Origin: CAZCDS01 sp964497585
GTDB lineage: Bacteria; Desulfobacterota; Desulfomonilia; Desulfomonilales; Desulfomonilaceae
NCBI GenBank assembly: GCA_964497585.1
Contig: CAZCDS010000050.1
Coordinates: 1-47,931 of the forward strand
Reading direction: 5' to 3'
DNA: 47,931 nucleotides
The notes under the pieces are model-generated. The model saw only the letters and a list, made by a program, of their open reading frames with translations, made no database searches and was not told the origin of the DNA. Position numbers and translations under genes: made by a program. Below, in pieces: positions 32,949 through 41,964 of the stretch. Numbering within the stretch: position 1 is the first letter of the stretch; the number at the start of each line of letters is the position of its first letter.

Positions 32949-35450
32949 TCAGCTCACTAGTACCGGTTGCACGAACTTGACAAAGGGGAGCCTGACCAAA
33001 TCTTCGAGCTTGTCGATCTCGATGGCGCCGATGACGGTCTTCCCCGTCGAAGCCTTGAAGGTAATCTTCAACCCGGCCTTTTCCAGCTTCTTGACGATTT
33101 CTTTCGTCAGTTTTTCAATCCATACCTGGACGGTGACTTTGCCGTCCGTCACAACAATCTTGCCATGCCGGAAGTCGCCGGTCTTGGTCTTGAGGCTCAT
33201 GAGAGTACGCAACTGAGCCGCAAGCTTCACCAGGTGTCTCATGTTATTTTGCTCCCACTTCTCCAGCTCGCCGGACCCCTCTCTATCGGCTAATTCGATG
33301 GGCTTTGCTTCCTCCCTGGCCGCGCCGGGAACACCGGCGATAGGGACGCGCTGAGGAGCGTGCTTATAGGAGGAGAAGGACCGACCAACCGTGCTCACGG
33401 ACTGGGCCATTCTCGTCAGGAGACCACCCTTGCCTGGCCTGCTTCCTCTGTAGGATTTGAGCGCGGGGGTCGGCAAGGCCCGTTTCATGGCCATTTTGTC
33501 ATTGGCCTTACCGAAGACTCCCTCTCGGCTCACCCCGTCGGGCATCTCAACCGGGACCGTTACCCGTGTCGGTTTGCCCCCCACGGTGACCACCGTCTCC
33601 TCGACCGCGACAAAGCTTGTGAACTGTGTCATGATGTTGTGAGCAAGAGCGACTCGAATGATCTCTTCTTTGGTCTCTTTTTTAAGCGTGCCACGCTGGA
33701 CTCCGATGAGATCCGCGTCCATGAGATCGTCAACTTTTGCACGAGCCCAGAGCGAACCGAGCGCGCTATTGGCCTTCTCCTTATCCGGGAGAGTCACTTC
33801 GAGGCTCTGCTCGTAGGGCTTGCCGGCGCTGAACCCTTTGACAGTGATCTTACCCTTGCCGGGAGACGCATAACGGCCCTTGAAAACAAGCGGTTTGCGG
33901 TCCCAGAGGTCGGAGACCTCTCCGGGGAACATCTCTTCGAGTGTGATCCCCTCCACGGATAGACGGATATCAGTAAGGACCGGCGTGGCTATACGGGTAT
34001 AGAATTTCTTCGCTATTTCCTCTCCGGGACTGTTGAGCAGAATGTACTCCACTTCTCCGCCTCCCACTCGCGCCATGTTGTCAAGAAGGAAACGGTTAAC
34101 GGAATTTCCCGTTCCGAATGGGAACCAGCGACTCTTTCCCCGGAGTTGCTTAACCAGGCCGATGATCTGGAAGTCGTTGCCCACGTACCCGTCGGTCATG
34201 AAGGTCACGATCCTCAGGCGATTTTCCGGTGCCGGAGTCTCGAAGACCTTGCGGACGGCCGGGCCCATCCAGGTTCCGCCCCGGGCGCTAAGCGATGCGA
34301 GGTATTTCTGTGCCTTGGCTCTTGTTTCGGGGGTATTCTTTTTCGGCTCTGAGAAGAGCATCCGGGTGCCCTGATTGAAATCGATGATGTTGAAGGTGTC
34401 ATTGGGGTTCATGTGATCGATGACGTACTTCATGGTCTCCTTAGCCTTCTGCAGAGGTCTGCCGCGCTGCGAACCCGAACAATCGATCACAAAGATCATC
34501 TCCTTGGGCGCGATCTGTTCCGGTTTCACCCGCTTGGGAGGAATCATAATGACCGTGACGTATCCGTCCTTTCCGTCCTTGTGCGTGAGGACCCCCGACC
34601 GAACCTCCTCTCCGGCCACGAGGTATCTGAGGACAAAGTCCCTGTTGGGGATCTCCTTTTTGGTTTTCAGCGAGACGACAGCGCGGTTCTTTCCCTTGCG
34701 CGCTATGTCCACCGCGTGGAGGAGTGACTTGATTCGTCGGATGGGCACTCCCGCATCGATTGATACGGTCAGATCGATGTCGTGACCCGCCCGGGTTCCC
34801 TCGGGGGTGACCGGGGGAGTGATGCGGCTGGCGTCCGGCACATCAGTGGTATCCGGAGCCCAGCCGGTCCCTTGCTTGCCGGTCGGCCGGCCGGGAATGA
34901 ACCTGGGGCCCACAACCATGGGGAAGACGAATTTGAACGCGCCGTCGTCAAAGGGGAGCAATTCCACATATTGGATCGTGATCTCAACCTTCTGCTGCGG
35001 CATGATATTGGCAACGTGCTGGGTGAATATGTTCGGCCGCTCCTGATCGAGGAGTGAAGCCACATGTCCCTTCTCCCTCGCTCTCTCGTAGATTTGCCGA
35101 GCCTCCTCACGGCGCTTTATCAAGCCCCGAACCACGCGGTCACCGACGCGCATCACCATGGAATCGACCGCTCCGTCGGCTGAGAGCGGAAACGTGTAAA
35201 CCGCTTCAATCTTCTTCTTCGTGGGATTGCGGAAGATCTGTGTCACCGAGACCCGAGCCACGAAGCCGGAAACCTCGGCCTTCACCGACGTGTGTTGCAA
35301 AGGACATCCCTCGACCGGTTTGCCGTCCGGGTCGATGATCGTGAGTTCTCCTGACTTGGTGGCATCGGCGAGACCGATGCCCAAGGCGGTGAGGCACACC
35401 GCACACAGAATTATTATCGCCCAGTTCCCGTATGCCTGTCTTGTCCTCAT
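32949..35450 (-). CDS. Exported VIT and von Willebrand factor A domain protein
   Basis: An 833-residue protein with a signal peptide (about 10-30). A VIT domain (about 35-165) is marked by AEVSGFVARVSVTQIFRNP and EAVYTFPL. The VWA domain (about 315-500) has an intact MIDAS metal site, DCSGS near residue 323, with a later threonine and the FMTDG aspartate strand. The C-terminal part (about 560-830) is charged and of no known family. This architecture is the bacterial inter-alpha-trypsin-inhibitor heavy-chain-like (marine proteobacterial-type) family, thought to act in envelope protein interactions. The start at 35450 has GGAGG eight bases upstream. It stands alone on the minus strand. Confidence 0.92.
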   Translation of the reverse strand: MRTRQAYGNWAIIILCAVCLTALGIGLADATKSGELTIIDPDGKPVEGCPLQHTSVKAEVSGFVARVSVTQIFRNPTKKKIEAVYTFPLSADGAVDSMVMRVGDRVVRGLIKRREEARQIYERAREKGHVASLLDQERPNIFTQHVANIMPQQKVEITIQYVELLPFDDGAFKFVFPMVVGPRFIPGRPTGKQGTGWAPDTTDVPDASRITPPVTPEGTRAGHDIDLTVSIDAGVPIRRIKSLLHAVDIARKGKNRAVVSLKTKKEIPNRDFVLRYLVAGEEVRSGVLTHKDGKDGYVTVIMIPPKRVKPEQIAPKEMIFVIDCSGSQRGRPLQKAKETMKYVIDHMNPNDTFNIIDFNQGTRMLFSEPKKNTPETRAKAQKYLASLSARGGTWMGPAVRKVFETPAPENRLRIVTFMTDGYVGNDFQIIGLVKQLRGKSRWFPFGTGNSVNRFLLDNMARVGGGEVEYILLNSPGEEIAKKFYTRIATPVLTDIRLSVEGITLEEMFPGEVSDLWDRKPLVFKGRYASPGKGKITVKGFSAGKPYEQSLEVTLPDKEKANSALGSLWARAKVDDLMDADLIGVQRGTLKKETKEEIIRVALAHNIMTQFTSFVAVEETVVTVGGKPTRVTVPVEMPDGVSREGVFGKANDKMAMKRALPTPALKSYRGSRPGKGGLLTRMAQSVSTVGRSFSSYKHAPQRVPIAGVPGAAREEAKPIELADREGSGELEKWEQNNMRHLVKLAAQLRTLMSLKTKTGDFRHGKIVVTDGKVTVQVWIEKLTKEIVKKLEKAGLKITFKASTGKTVIGAIEIDKLEDLVRLPFVKFVQPVLVS

Positions 35451-35808
35451 TTTCAGAACCTCCATGTTTGATGCCCTTCTTCTCGGATCGGAAGCGTCCG
35501 GGCTCTTGGGTGAGGATTCGCAGCGCGGCCGAGAACGTTACACCTGAGGCTGATTCGGGTTCGGGTTCAAAGAGGTCTCTGAGGAGGCGTTGACCTGGCG
35601 AGAAAGCGTGGGTGTAGGGGAAGCCGTATGAGGAATCAAAGGGAGCAGAGTTGACGTCTCTGAGGAGTCATCCTGTCGAAGATGATTGGCCCACTGCTCT
35701 GATGGGCCTATGGGCCTCAATCAGGGCTGCCGGTAATGAGGAGACCCGTTCATATGCGTGGGAACCTGCCGTTTGGATTGGAAGGTGGCCCCGAAAAGGG
35801 GCCCTTGG
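35451..35808. other. Intergenic region with short direct repeats and a hairpin
   Basis: GTCTCTGAGGAG occurs twice (near 35573 and 35655). A GC hairpin GGCCCC-GAAAA-GGGGCC lies at 35787-35803, just downstream of the small gene ending at 35809, and may end its transcript although no T-run follows. A 60-codon frame here (35538-35720, minus) is not convincing. Confidence 0.4.
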
Positions 35809-35973
35809 TCAGGAGCTGTTCAGCCACTGCCTGATGTATGATCGGAGTTTGTGCATTTTTTCAGGCGGAAAATTCTCGATGATCCTCTTGATCTCAGCGT
35901 ATCTGGGATGTTCACGGAGGGTACGGTAAGGTTGACTCCTGTCCTTGGAGCCGCACGTGTTGAAGCTAGCCAT
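35809..35973 (-). CDS. Small basic protein, 54 residues, unknown function
   Basis: A short gene with a clean start: GAGGAG seven bases before the ATG at 35973. The product (MASFNTCGSKDRSQPYRTLR, then a helical stretch IKRIIENFPPEKMHKL and RSYIRQWLNSS) has realistic composition, a likely pair of amphipathic helices and one cysteine. A GC-rich hairpin follows the stop at once. It is unrecognised and cytoplasmic by composition. It could be a small regulator or a host factor-binding peptide, but no function is claimed. Confidence 0.6.
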   Translation of the reverse strand: MASFNTCGSKDRSQPYRTLREHPRYAEIKRIIENFPPEKMHKLRSYIRQWLNSS

Positions 35974-36341
35974 TTCAATACTCCTCAAAACTGTCGTGCT
36001 CAGGTTCCCTGCCGATGGTCCCGCTAATAGTCCACTTGCGGCCTTTTGTCAACGGGAAAAGCGCTTCAGGAAAGTCGCTCTGCGAGTGCAGAACCCGCGG
36101 CCGGACACCGGGAGGCGCGCGAGGACAAGACCAACCGCGGCGAAAAAATTGGGACCACGTTCCTTCTCGCCGCAAGGGCCCACTCTGCCCCCGGAGGGTG
36201 GTCTCTGATCGGATGGCCGTGGTCGAAAGCGTTCCATGTCAGGGGTCCTGGACAGTACGTCGGCTCATTTCTTTGGCCGATTTAGTGAGCTCGGCGCATA
36301 ATTTAAATTGAAATCTTATTGAAATGCTGTAACGTTTTTCT
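35974..36341. other. Intergenic region, no gene seen
   Basis: It separates the divergent 54-residue gene and the membrane-protein gene. The right end is AT-rich and leads into the promoter at 36342-36370. Confidence 0.45.
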
Positions 36342-36370
36342 TTGACAGGATAAATTAGATTTGATATTGC
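36342..36370 (+). promoter_or_regulatory. Sigma-70 promoter of the membrane-protein gene
   Basis: TTGACA (36342-36347), 17-base spacer, TATTGC (36365-36370), with AT-rich DNA upstream. The start of transcription near 36377 lies after the TTG at 36361, which argues for the ATG at 36400 as the true start codon. Confidence 0.6.
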
Positions 36371-36399
36371 TTCGGAAAGAACGAGAGTCGGGGTTATGC

Positions 36400-37917
36400 A
36401 TGTTTTCATTTGGTACGGGACGCGCGAGGGATGTGATAAAATTGCCGAATCACGCCCTCGTCTATGGATTGATTCTGACGGCGCTCGGGGTCTTCGTATC
36501 TCTGGGTTCACTGACCCGCCTCTACGAGTTGCGGGAGTTCCTTCCCCTCAGGCTGCCCAAAGAGGTGAACCAGTACATATTGGACTATGTTCCCTTTATC
36601 CTGGGGACCTTCATCACCACGGTTGCGGCTCTGGCCGGGCTAATTGTCGGTCTGAGCTGGCTGTTGGGAGGAATGCGTGAGATTTCCCGGCTTCGCATCC
36701 CGGTCCAGTGGGCCGGTGATTTCTATCGGCCCGAATCGGTTTCTCTTGGCCTGAAAGAGGGGAGTATTCGGTCCTATGATCGGCCCCCAACGGTTCTCTT
36801 TTCGATTCTCGGCAAGTTCTGGGCAAACGCCAGGTACATCTCGGAGATTCCCGGGGAGATTGTCCGTCAGAATACGCGGTTCATCTGGCTGGCAGTGGTA
36901 CTGGCAATCACGGTAAATTTCTTCTTCAGGCTCCTGGAGCTTCTTCCTCCCTACCTGGAGAGTTGGGGATTGGGTGCGGGATACGTGGTGCCATCCGCGG
37001 GACCTTTTTACAATCTGCTCCTTCTGGTTTGTCTCCTCAAGCTTGCCGTCACGCTGAGCCTAATCCCGCTCAGGAAGCCCGGAGCAAGCCGGGAAATGGA
37101 TTCCATGATCGTCGAGGGCAAAGGTCACCCGTCCATCTTCTTTGCGATTCTGGAAGAGGGATCAAAGATTTTCGCGTACAAGGGCTTTCTCAACAGGATT
37201 TCTCGGTCGAGACCGGTGACCTGCGAGGACGGGGAAACGCTTATCGGGACTTTGATCGAGAGTTTCCCTGAACACGTGAGGACCTCCGCGCGGGTGGCAG
37301 CTTTTCTTTGTCTTTTGCTGGGATCGGTGATGGTTCTGGTGGGTTTCCTGCAGATCATCCTCACGCAGTATCCGACGTTCTCGGTAGGCTATGCGGACTT
37401 CTTTCGGCTCCACCTGTTGAGCCTTATCATGGATATTATGCTCAACGTGTTCATCATCCTTTTCGGAAAGGGTTTTATGGAGCAAGGCCGCTCGTTGACC
37501 TCGATCTATCGATTTCGTTCCAGGCTGGTGTACGCTGAGGCGAAGGGCGACTTCGACAAGGAAGTGCTTCCCGATCTCGGTGCAATCATCTCTTCGGAGC
37601 GCCTATTCAATCCCTTGAATCCGACCGCGTTCAATGTCAGGTACTTTTCCGCGGAGGCCATTTCCGAAGCGGTGACGCCGGAGGGTGTCAGAGAGTTGGT
37701 AGGGCTCGAAACCTCGGCGAGACTGGCTAAAGATGTTGCGCGGCTAAAATACCTCCCATTTCAAGTAGACTTCCGGGAGCGGTACCCTTCCGCGTGGACC
37801 TCCACTGAACGGGCCGTTCTGCAAGGCGATCAAGATGAGGTAGCTCATGCCGATCTCGGATATGAAGAATTGGAAGAGCACGACCCGAATCCCGTGGTCG
37901 TGGTCCCGAGCGAGTAG
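36400..37917 (+). CDS. Polytopic membrane protein, unknown family
   Basis: A 505-residue inner-membrane protein. Hydrophobic spans are visible at about 18-40, 63-90 and 160-185, then 205-227, 300-325 and 340-365 (numbered from the ATG at 36400), with long soluble stretches between and a soluble, acidic C-terminal 120 residues ending HDPNPVVVVPSE. I do not recognise the family. The start follows a GGGG site and the promoter at 36342. No neighbour is close on the same strand, so it is likely transcribed alone. A transporter is not evident; a sensor or envelope scaffold is possible. Confidence 0.8.
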   Translation: MFSFGTGRARDVIKLPNHALVYGLILTALGVFVSLGSLTRLYELREFLPLRLPKEVNQYILDYVPFILGTFITTVAALAGLIVGLSWLLGGMREISRLRIPVQWAGDFYRPESVSLGLKEGSIRSYDRPPTVLFSILGKFWANARYISEIPGEIVRQNTRFIWLAVVLAITVNFFFRLLELLPPYLESWGLGAGYVVPSAGPFYNLLLLVCLLKLAVTLSLIPLRKPGASREMDSMIVEGKGHPSIFFAILEEGSKIFAYKGFLNRISRSRPVTCEDGETLIGTLIESFPEHVRTSARVAAFLCLLLGSVMVLVGFLQIILTQYPTFSVGYADFFRLHLLSLIMDIMLNVFIILFGKGFMEQGRSLTSIYRFRSRLVYAEAKGDFDKEVLPDLGAIISSERLFNPLNPTAFNVRYFSAEAISEAVTPEGVRELVGLETSARLAKDVARLKYLPFQVDFRERYPSAWTSTERAVLQGDQDEVAHADLGYEELEEHDPNPVVVVPSE

Positions 37918-38268
37918 GCGGGGCGGAACGGCCAAGCGCGTTTCGACCGCGAAATCGAAGGACCAATGAACAAACACGACACGGTGCGGACTCGCAGGGC
38001 CATACTCCCTTCAGGGGAAACCGACAGGGTCCGCTGTCGCCTATTCAACCCTTTGCTTTTCGGATGTTTTCGGGAACAATAGAGTTGGAGTGCCTGTCAT
38101 GATCAGTAGGTTCCTGCCAATGAGTTTCACAGCGCGGATACGCGGGGCAAGCTGGTACCATGGACCAACCCTGAAGCGAGATGCTATGTGTACGGGGCGC
38201 GATCCGGTCTTCTCGGTCGGCGGGAATGGCTCAGGCGGGCTCTCGTCACGCCGGAATGAGGTGAGAAG
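37918..38268. other. Intergenic region with a doubtful small frame
   Basis: A 38-codon frame runs from an ATG at 37966 (GAAGGA five bases upstream) to a stop at 38082. Its composition is ordinary but nothing supports it beyond the site. Otherwise nothing is seen. Confidence 0.35.
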
Positions 38269-40116
38269 ATGAGATCTTCGTACCTGCGAATCACCTTTGC
38301 GCTCATAGCCGCAATATTGTTTACCTTTGTCGTTACCAGCTTCGGTGAGGATTACCTCGTCATCAAGAAGAAGGACGGCACCACTCAGAAAGTACCCCTG
38401 AACTTCTCGCCTGAAGATATCGAGTCGTTCAAGGTAGAGCCGTCCACCGAAGCTGGTGCTCCGCCTGCCAAGCCCCCCACCAAGGAGCCTGAGGCCAAGC
38501 CTCTCGAGATAACCCCGCGAGGCCCCGCTCCGGGCAGGGCACCACGAGAAAGGCCCGGCGAACCCGCAACGCCCTTTGGGCGACCGGAGGGAACCAAACC
38601 CGTGCGTCCGGCACGGGAGCGAGCCGAGGGACCCCCGCCACCGGCGCCCGGAGGCCCGAAGGCATTGAAGCCCGGGAAGCCTGAAGCGCGGCCGGTAACT
38701 CCCCCCGCCGTCGGTGGAGGAGTAGGCCGCTTCATCGTGAACATCTACAAGCTCCCGGACGACATTCGGGAACTCCCCGATTTCAGCGCGTTGCGACCTG
38801 AGAAAATCGTTACCACCGACAGGATAAATCTTCAGACCTCCACGGGGGGGGAAGAGCCCCGTGGGCTGCCGGAGAAAACCGCAGGGATGGGGCTACGCTT
38901 CGTCGGGATGTTCCACGTTGCGGGAGAGGGCATATTCCGGTGGCGCGTCAGGTCCAAGGACGGCATCAGGTTTCACATAGACGACAAGACGCTGATCGAG
39001 AACGACGGGGTACACGGTCCTGCCTCCAAGTCCGGGTATGTCCATCTTGGCCAGGGCACGCATTCCATCCTCCTTGACAGCTTCAATTCGTCCGGGCGTC
39101 CGGTGCTCCAGCTCTTCGCGATGGGTCCCGCGGGCCCCGAGCACCTGTTCTCCATCGGCCAGGGACTCAAGGGATGGAAAGAGCCGGACAAACCCTATGA
39201 CGTGCTCTGGGGACAGGTATACTTCGTACCAAAGGGCAAGTATCCGAAAGGACCTGATTTCCGTAAGATAAGCCCGATCGGAAGGCTGATAGCCCATGAC
39301 CTCGCAATCGGGGGTGGCGAAGGCTTCCCAGGTCTTCCAGGGCGGACGGACATGGTGGGCATCCGGTACGAGGGGTTCTTCACTGTCAAGGGCGCGGGAA
39401 TCTTCGCGTTCCGCTTACGCGCGGATCATTACGCTAAATTGACCATCGGCAAGCACGAGATCGCGGAGGTTACCAAAGGCCACAGGGGCGGCCCGGAGGG
39501 TGACGTCGGCTGGGCTTTCTTCCAGGAGGGGGCCTATCCGATAACCCTTGAGTACTTTCATCCCAGCGGCGAACCGCGCCTGGAACTCTATGTCACCGAG
39601 CCCAGGAAGGATGAGATCGTATTCACGCCGGCGCAACCGCTTGTCGGGTACGCGACCGATTCCGCGAATATGAATATGATTCCGGCCTTCGTGTACTTCG
39701 TGAAACACAATACCAAAAAGATCCCGAACTTCAATAAATTGGCGCCGTCCGGAATGTTCTTCACCAGAGCCATTGATTATCCTGTGGATCGAGGCTCGAA
39801 GGATTTCCCCGGCATACCCAGAAGGGAAGACTGGCTCGGCATTCGCTTTTACGTGAAATTCTCTCTGACCGACGAAGAACAGGGCGAATACAAGTTCCGT
39901 ATCATAGCAGATGATGCCGCGCGGCTAATCGTGGGCAAAAAACTCGTCATCAATGCTGAAGGGCGGGAAAAGCCCCAGGAAAAAACCGGGGCGGTCACGC
40001 TCGGCCCTGGCAGCCATGAGATGTTTCTCGACTACCTTCAGACCACCGGGCCGAACGGAATCCAACTTTTTATTACGGCTCCCGGTGGAGAGGAAAAGGT
40101 CTTCGCGTTTCAATAG
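38269..40116 (+). CDS. Exported protein with proline-rich linker and three PA14-like repeats
   Basis: A 615-residue secreted or surface protein. A signal peptide (residues 1-26) is followed by a short charged domain and a long Pro/Gly/Arg-rich linker (about 60-145). Three copies of a module then follow (about 150-300, 318-460, 470-612). Each begins with an aromatic strand and a PDF/PNF-xx-L-xP lead-in, then GIRF/GLRF, a core strand GIFRWRVRS / GIFAFRLRA / GEYKFRIIA, an RFHIDD/KLTIGK/RLIVGK turn and a closing strand ending LQLF/LELY/IQLF. The core resembles PA14/GLEYA carbohydrate-binding domains. The ATG at 38269 follows GAGGTGAGAAG. It likely binds glycans at the cell surface (inference). 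Confidence 0.82.
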   Translation: MRSSYLRITFALIAAILFTFVVTSFGEDYLVIKKKDGTTQKVPLNFSPEDIESFKVEPSTEAGAPPAKPPTKEPEAKPLEITPRGPAPGRAPRERPGEPATPFGRPEGTKPVRPARERAEGPPPPAPGGPKALKPGKPEARPVTPPAVGGGVGRFIVNIYKLPDDIRELPDFSALRPEKIVTTDRINLQTSTGGEEPRGLPEKTAGMGLRFVGMFHVAGEGIFRWRVRSKDGIRFHIDDKTLIENDGVHGPASKSGYVHLGQGTHSILLDSFNSSGRPVLQLFAMGPAGPEHLFSIGQGLKGWKEPDKPYDVLWGQVYFVPKGKYPKGPDFRKISPIGRLIAHDLAIGGGEGFPGLPGRTDMVGIRYEGFFTVKGAGIFAFRLRADHYAKLTIGKHEIAEVTKGHRGGPEGDVGWAFFQEGAYPITLEYFHPSGEPRLELYVTEPRKDEIVFTPAQPLVGYATDSANMNMIPAFVYFVKHNTKKIPNFNKLAPSGMFFTRAIDYPVDRGSKDFPGIPRREDWLGIRFYVKFSLTDEEQGEYKFRIIADDAARLIVGKKLVINAEGREKPQEKTGAVTLGPGSHEMFLDYLQTTGPNGIQLFITAPGGEEKVFAFQ

Positions 40117-40164
40117 GAAGGTCGCCGGCTCTTCTTTATCCCCCGGGAACCCGTGTGGGTCGCG

Positions 40165-41235
40165 TCATCTGCCGATGTTGACCACCCATCCGTACGGGTC
40201 CGGTCGCAGTCCCGTCTGCATCTCCGTCAGCTCGTCAAAGAGTTTGGCTGATATCTCTCCGGTCCGGCCGTCCGCCACAGTGTAATCCTTTCCCTTGTAC
40301 CTGATGCTGCTCACCGGCGAGATAACCGCGGCAGTACCGGTCCCGAATATCTCCTGCAGGCTCCCGTTCTCCGCAGACTCGATCACGTGATCGATGGCTA
40401 TATCCCCTTCGGTTACTTTCAGCCCCATATCGGCACAGAGCTTGAGGACCGAATCTCGTGTGACTCCCGGCAAAATCGTGCCCGTCAGTGCCGGCGTAAT
40501 GATCTCGTCTTTGATCCGGAAGAAGATGTTGCTCGTCCCCACTTCCTCTACGGAGACCCTGTCTACGGCATTCAGCCAGAGGACTTGCGTAAAGCCCTCG
40601 GCCATGGCCTCCTTCGCGGCCAGCAGCGACGCGGCATAGTTCCCTCCTGTCTTGGCTTCTCCTACGCCTCCCCGGGACGCGCGCACGTACCTGTCGGAGA
40701 CCATGATCGTCACCGGCGCAAATCCTTCGGGGTAGTACGCGCCGACAGGAGAGAGAATGATGTAGAAGAGATAGCGACTACCTGACTTCACACCCAGGTA
40801 CGGATCGGTCGCGATGATTGTCGGTCGGATATAGAGAGAGGTCCCCGGAGCACGCGGTATCCAGTCTCTATCCTTCCTGATCAGCCGGCTCATCCACTCC
40901 ATGAAAAGATCGGGGTCGATTGTCGGCATACACATGCGCGTGCAGGAACGGTTGAAACGGGCAATGTTCATATCCGGCCTGAACAGGAGAATGTCCTCCG
41001 GGTCCGGACCGGCAAAGGCCTTGAGCCCCTCGAAAACCTGTTGTCCATAGTGCAGACAGAGCGTTGCAGGGTGCAAATGGAGGTCCTCGAGGGGGCTGAT
41101 TCGCGGTTCCTGCCATCCGCCATCGGCCTCGGCATACTCGATCACCAACATGTTGTCCGTGAAGATCTGTCCGAATCCGAGTTTGTCTTCGTCATAGCCT
41201 TCCGCATCATCTCTGTTGCGCGGTACCGTTCCCAT
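40165..41235 (-). CDS. ilvE: Branched-chain amino acid aminotransferase
   Basis: A 356-residue fold-type IV PLP enzyme of the long (class II) BCAT group, which makes Leu, Ile and Val from their 2-oxo acids with glutamate. Seen are LGFGQIFTDNM, the HYGQQVFEGLKAF loop, the PLP lysine in EAKTGGNYAAS, EEVGTSNIFF and LPGVTRDSVL. The usual length supports the start at 41235, which has GGGAGG eight bases upstream; the frame opens 39 codons earlier without a site. It is preceded by the terminator of a small gene, so it is transcribed separately. Confidence 0.96.
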   Translation of the reverse strand: MGTVPRNRDDAEGYDEDKLGFGQIFTDNMLVIEYAEADGGWQEPRISPLEDLHLHPATLCLHYGQQVFEGLKAFAGPDPEDILLFRPDMNIARFNRSCTRMCMPTIDPDLFMEWMSRLIRKDRDWIPRAPGTSLYIRPTIIATDPYLGVKSGSRYLFYIILSPVGAYYPEGFAPVTIMVSDRYVRASRGGVGEAKTGGNYAASLLAAKEAMAEGFTQVLWLNAVDRVSVEEVGTSNIFFRIKDEIITPALTGTILPGVTRDSVLKLCADMGLKVTEGDIAIDHVIESAENGSLQEIFGTGTAAVISPVSSIRYKGKDYTVADGRTGEISAKLFDELTEMQTGLRPDPYGWVVNIGR

Positions 41236-41457
41236 GGGGCTTCCCTCCCAGCCGGTGATTCCAAACCTGACGCGCCCTCGTCCGGCACACATGGGGAGAA
41301 ATTCCGGACCGGCGGCCAAAAAAGAGCGGACCTTCTCAAAGGTCCACTGCATAACGAATAGCAGAGCAGACTAATTCCGTCAACCACGTCTTGTCATCGG
41401 ACACTCGGCTACTCGACCCGTCGGAAAATCTGTTCGCCAGCTCCATCAGAACCAAAA

Positions 41458-41489
41458 CGGCCGGCGTGGAAAAAACCCACCGCCGGCCG
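41458..41489 (-). terminator. Intrinsic terminator after the 59-residue gene
   Basis: CGGCCGGCG (41458-41466) pairs with CGCCGGCCG (41481-41489). On the minus strand the stem is followed by TTTTGG. It lies 26 bases downstream of the stop of the small acidic protein gene at 41515-41694. Confidence 0.75.
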
Positions 41490-41514
41490 TAAATGCGGGT
41501 TGGGGGAGGAAGAA

Positions 41515-41694
41515 TCAGTAGTCATCGAAGTCCATGCGAAGCTCGTCCTCGCCGAATTCCTCATCGATGTCCATGGAAGACATCATTTCGAGTGGTCTGC
41601 CATCCAGGGGGTCCTCGAAGTCTGCAAGGGCATCCGCAAGGGATTCGTCTTCCAACTGGCCGATGTAGTAGTCAATATTGTGTGAATGAGGCAT
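41515..41694 (-). CDS. Small very acidic protein, 59 residues
   Basis: The product (MPHSHNIDYYIGQLEDESLA at the start, MDFDDY at the end) carries about eighteen acidic residues against few basic ones and no cysteine. The start at 41694 has a perfect GGAGG seven bases upstream. It has its own near-consensus promoter, a 5' leader hairpin and an intrinsic terminator, so it is a compact, probably well-expressed monocistronic unit. No family is recognised. Such acidic proteins can mimic nucleic acid or bind basic partners, but that is speculation. Confidence 0.7.
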   Translation of the reverse strand: MPHSHNIDYYIGQLEDESLADALADFEDPLDGRPLEMMSSMDIDEEFGEDELRMDFDDY

Positions 41695-41743
41695 GCGAAT
41701 TCCTCCGGCGTCTAGGTACTGACGTTGCCTAGCAACGGAATTT

Positions 41744-41772
41744 ACTAAAGCATAACACGTCTCTATTGTCAA
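41744..41772 (-). promoter_or_regulatory. Promoter of the 59-residue protein gene
   Basis: TTGACA (41772-41767), 17 bases, TTTAGT (41749-41744) on the minus strand. The palindrome CGTTGC-CTA-GCAACG (41723-41737) lies at or just after the predicted start of the transcript and would form a 5' hairpin that protects the mRNA. Confidence 0.65.
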
Positions 41773-41964
41773 TACTTAAAGTGATTTCTTAAGGATTAAC
41801 AAGCAGCGGGAGACCTTTGCGCAATCCTTGCGCGCGTTCGGCCACCCCCTGCCTTGCCTTGGGAAGATTCTGAGGCTGCTCCATAAGGGGAACCGACGAG
41901 CTGCCTGCTTACTGAGCCGCTCATTCACATACTGGTCCCTCCGGAAGCGCGAGACCGATCGCGT

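Noticed and set aside
35538..35720. A 60-codon frame on the minus strand
   Set aside because: TTG start, no ribosome site, and a Ser/Pro/Thr-rich product containing two copies of a short DNA repeat.
37966..38082. A 38-codon frame with a fair ribosome site
   Set aside because: Too short and without any conserved-looking feature; mentioned under the intergenic entry only.
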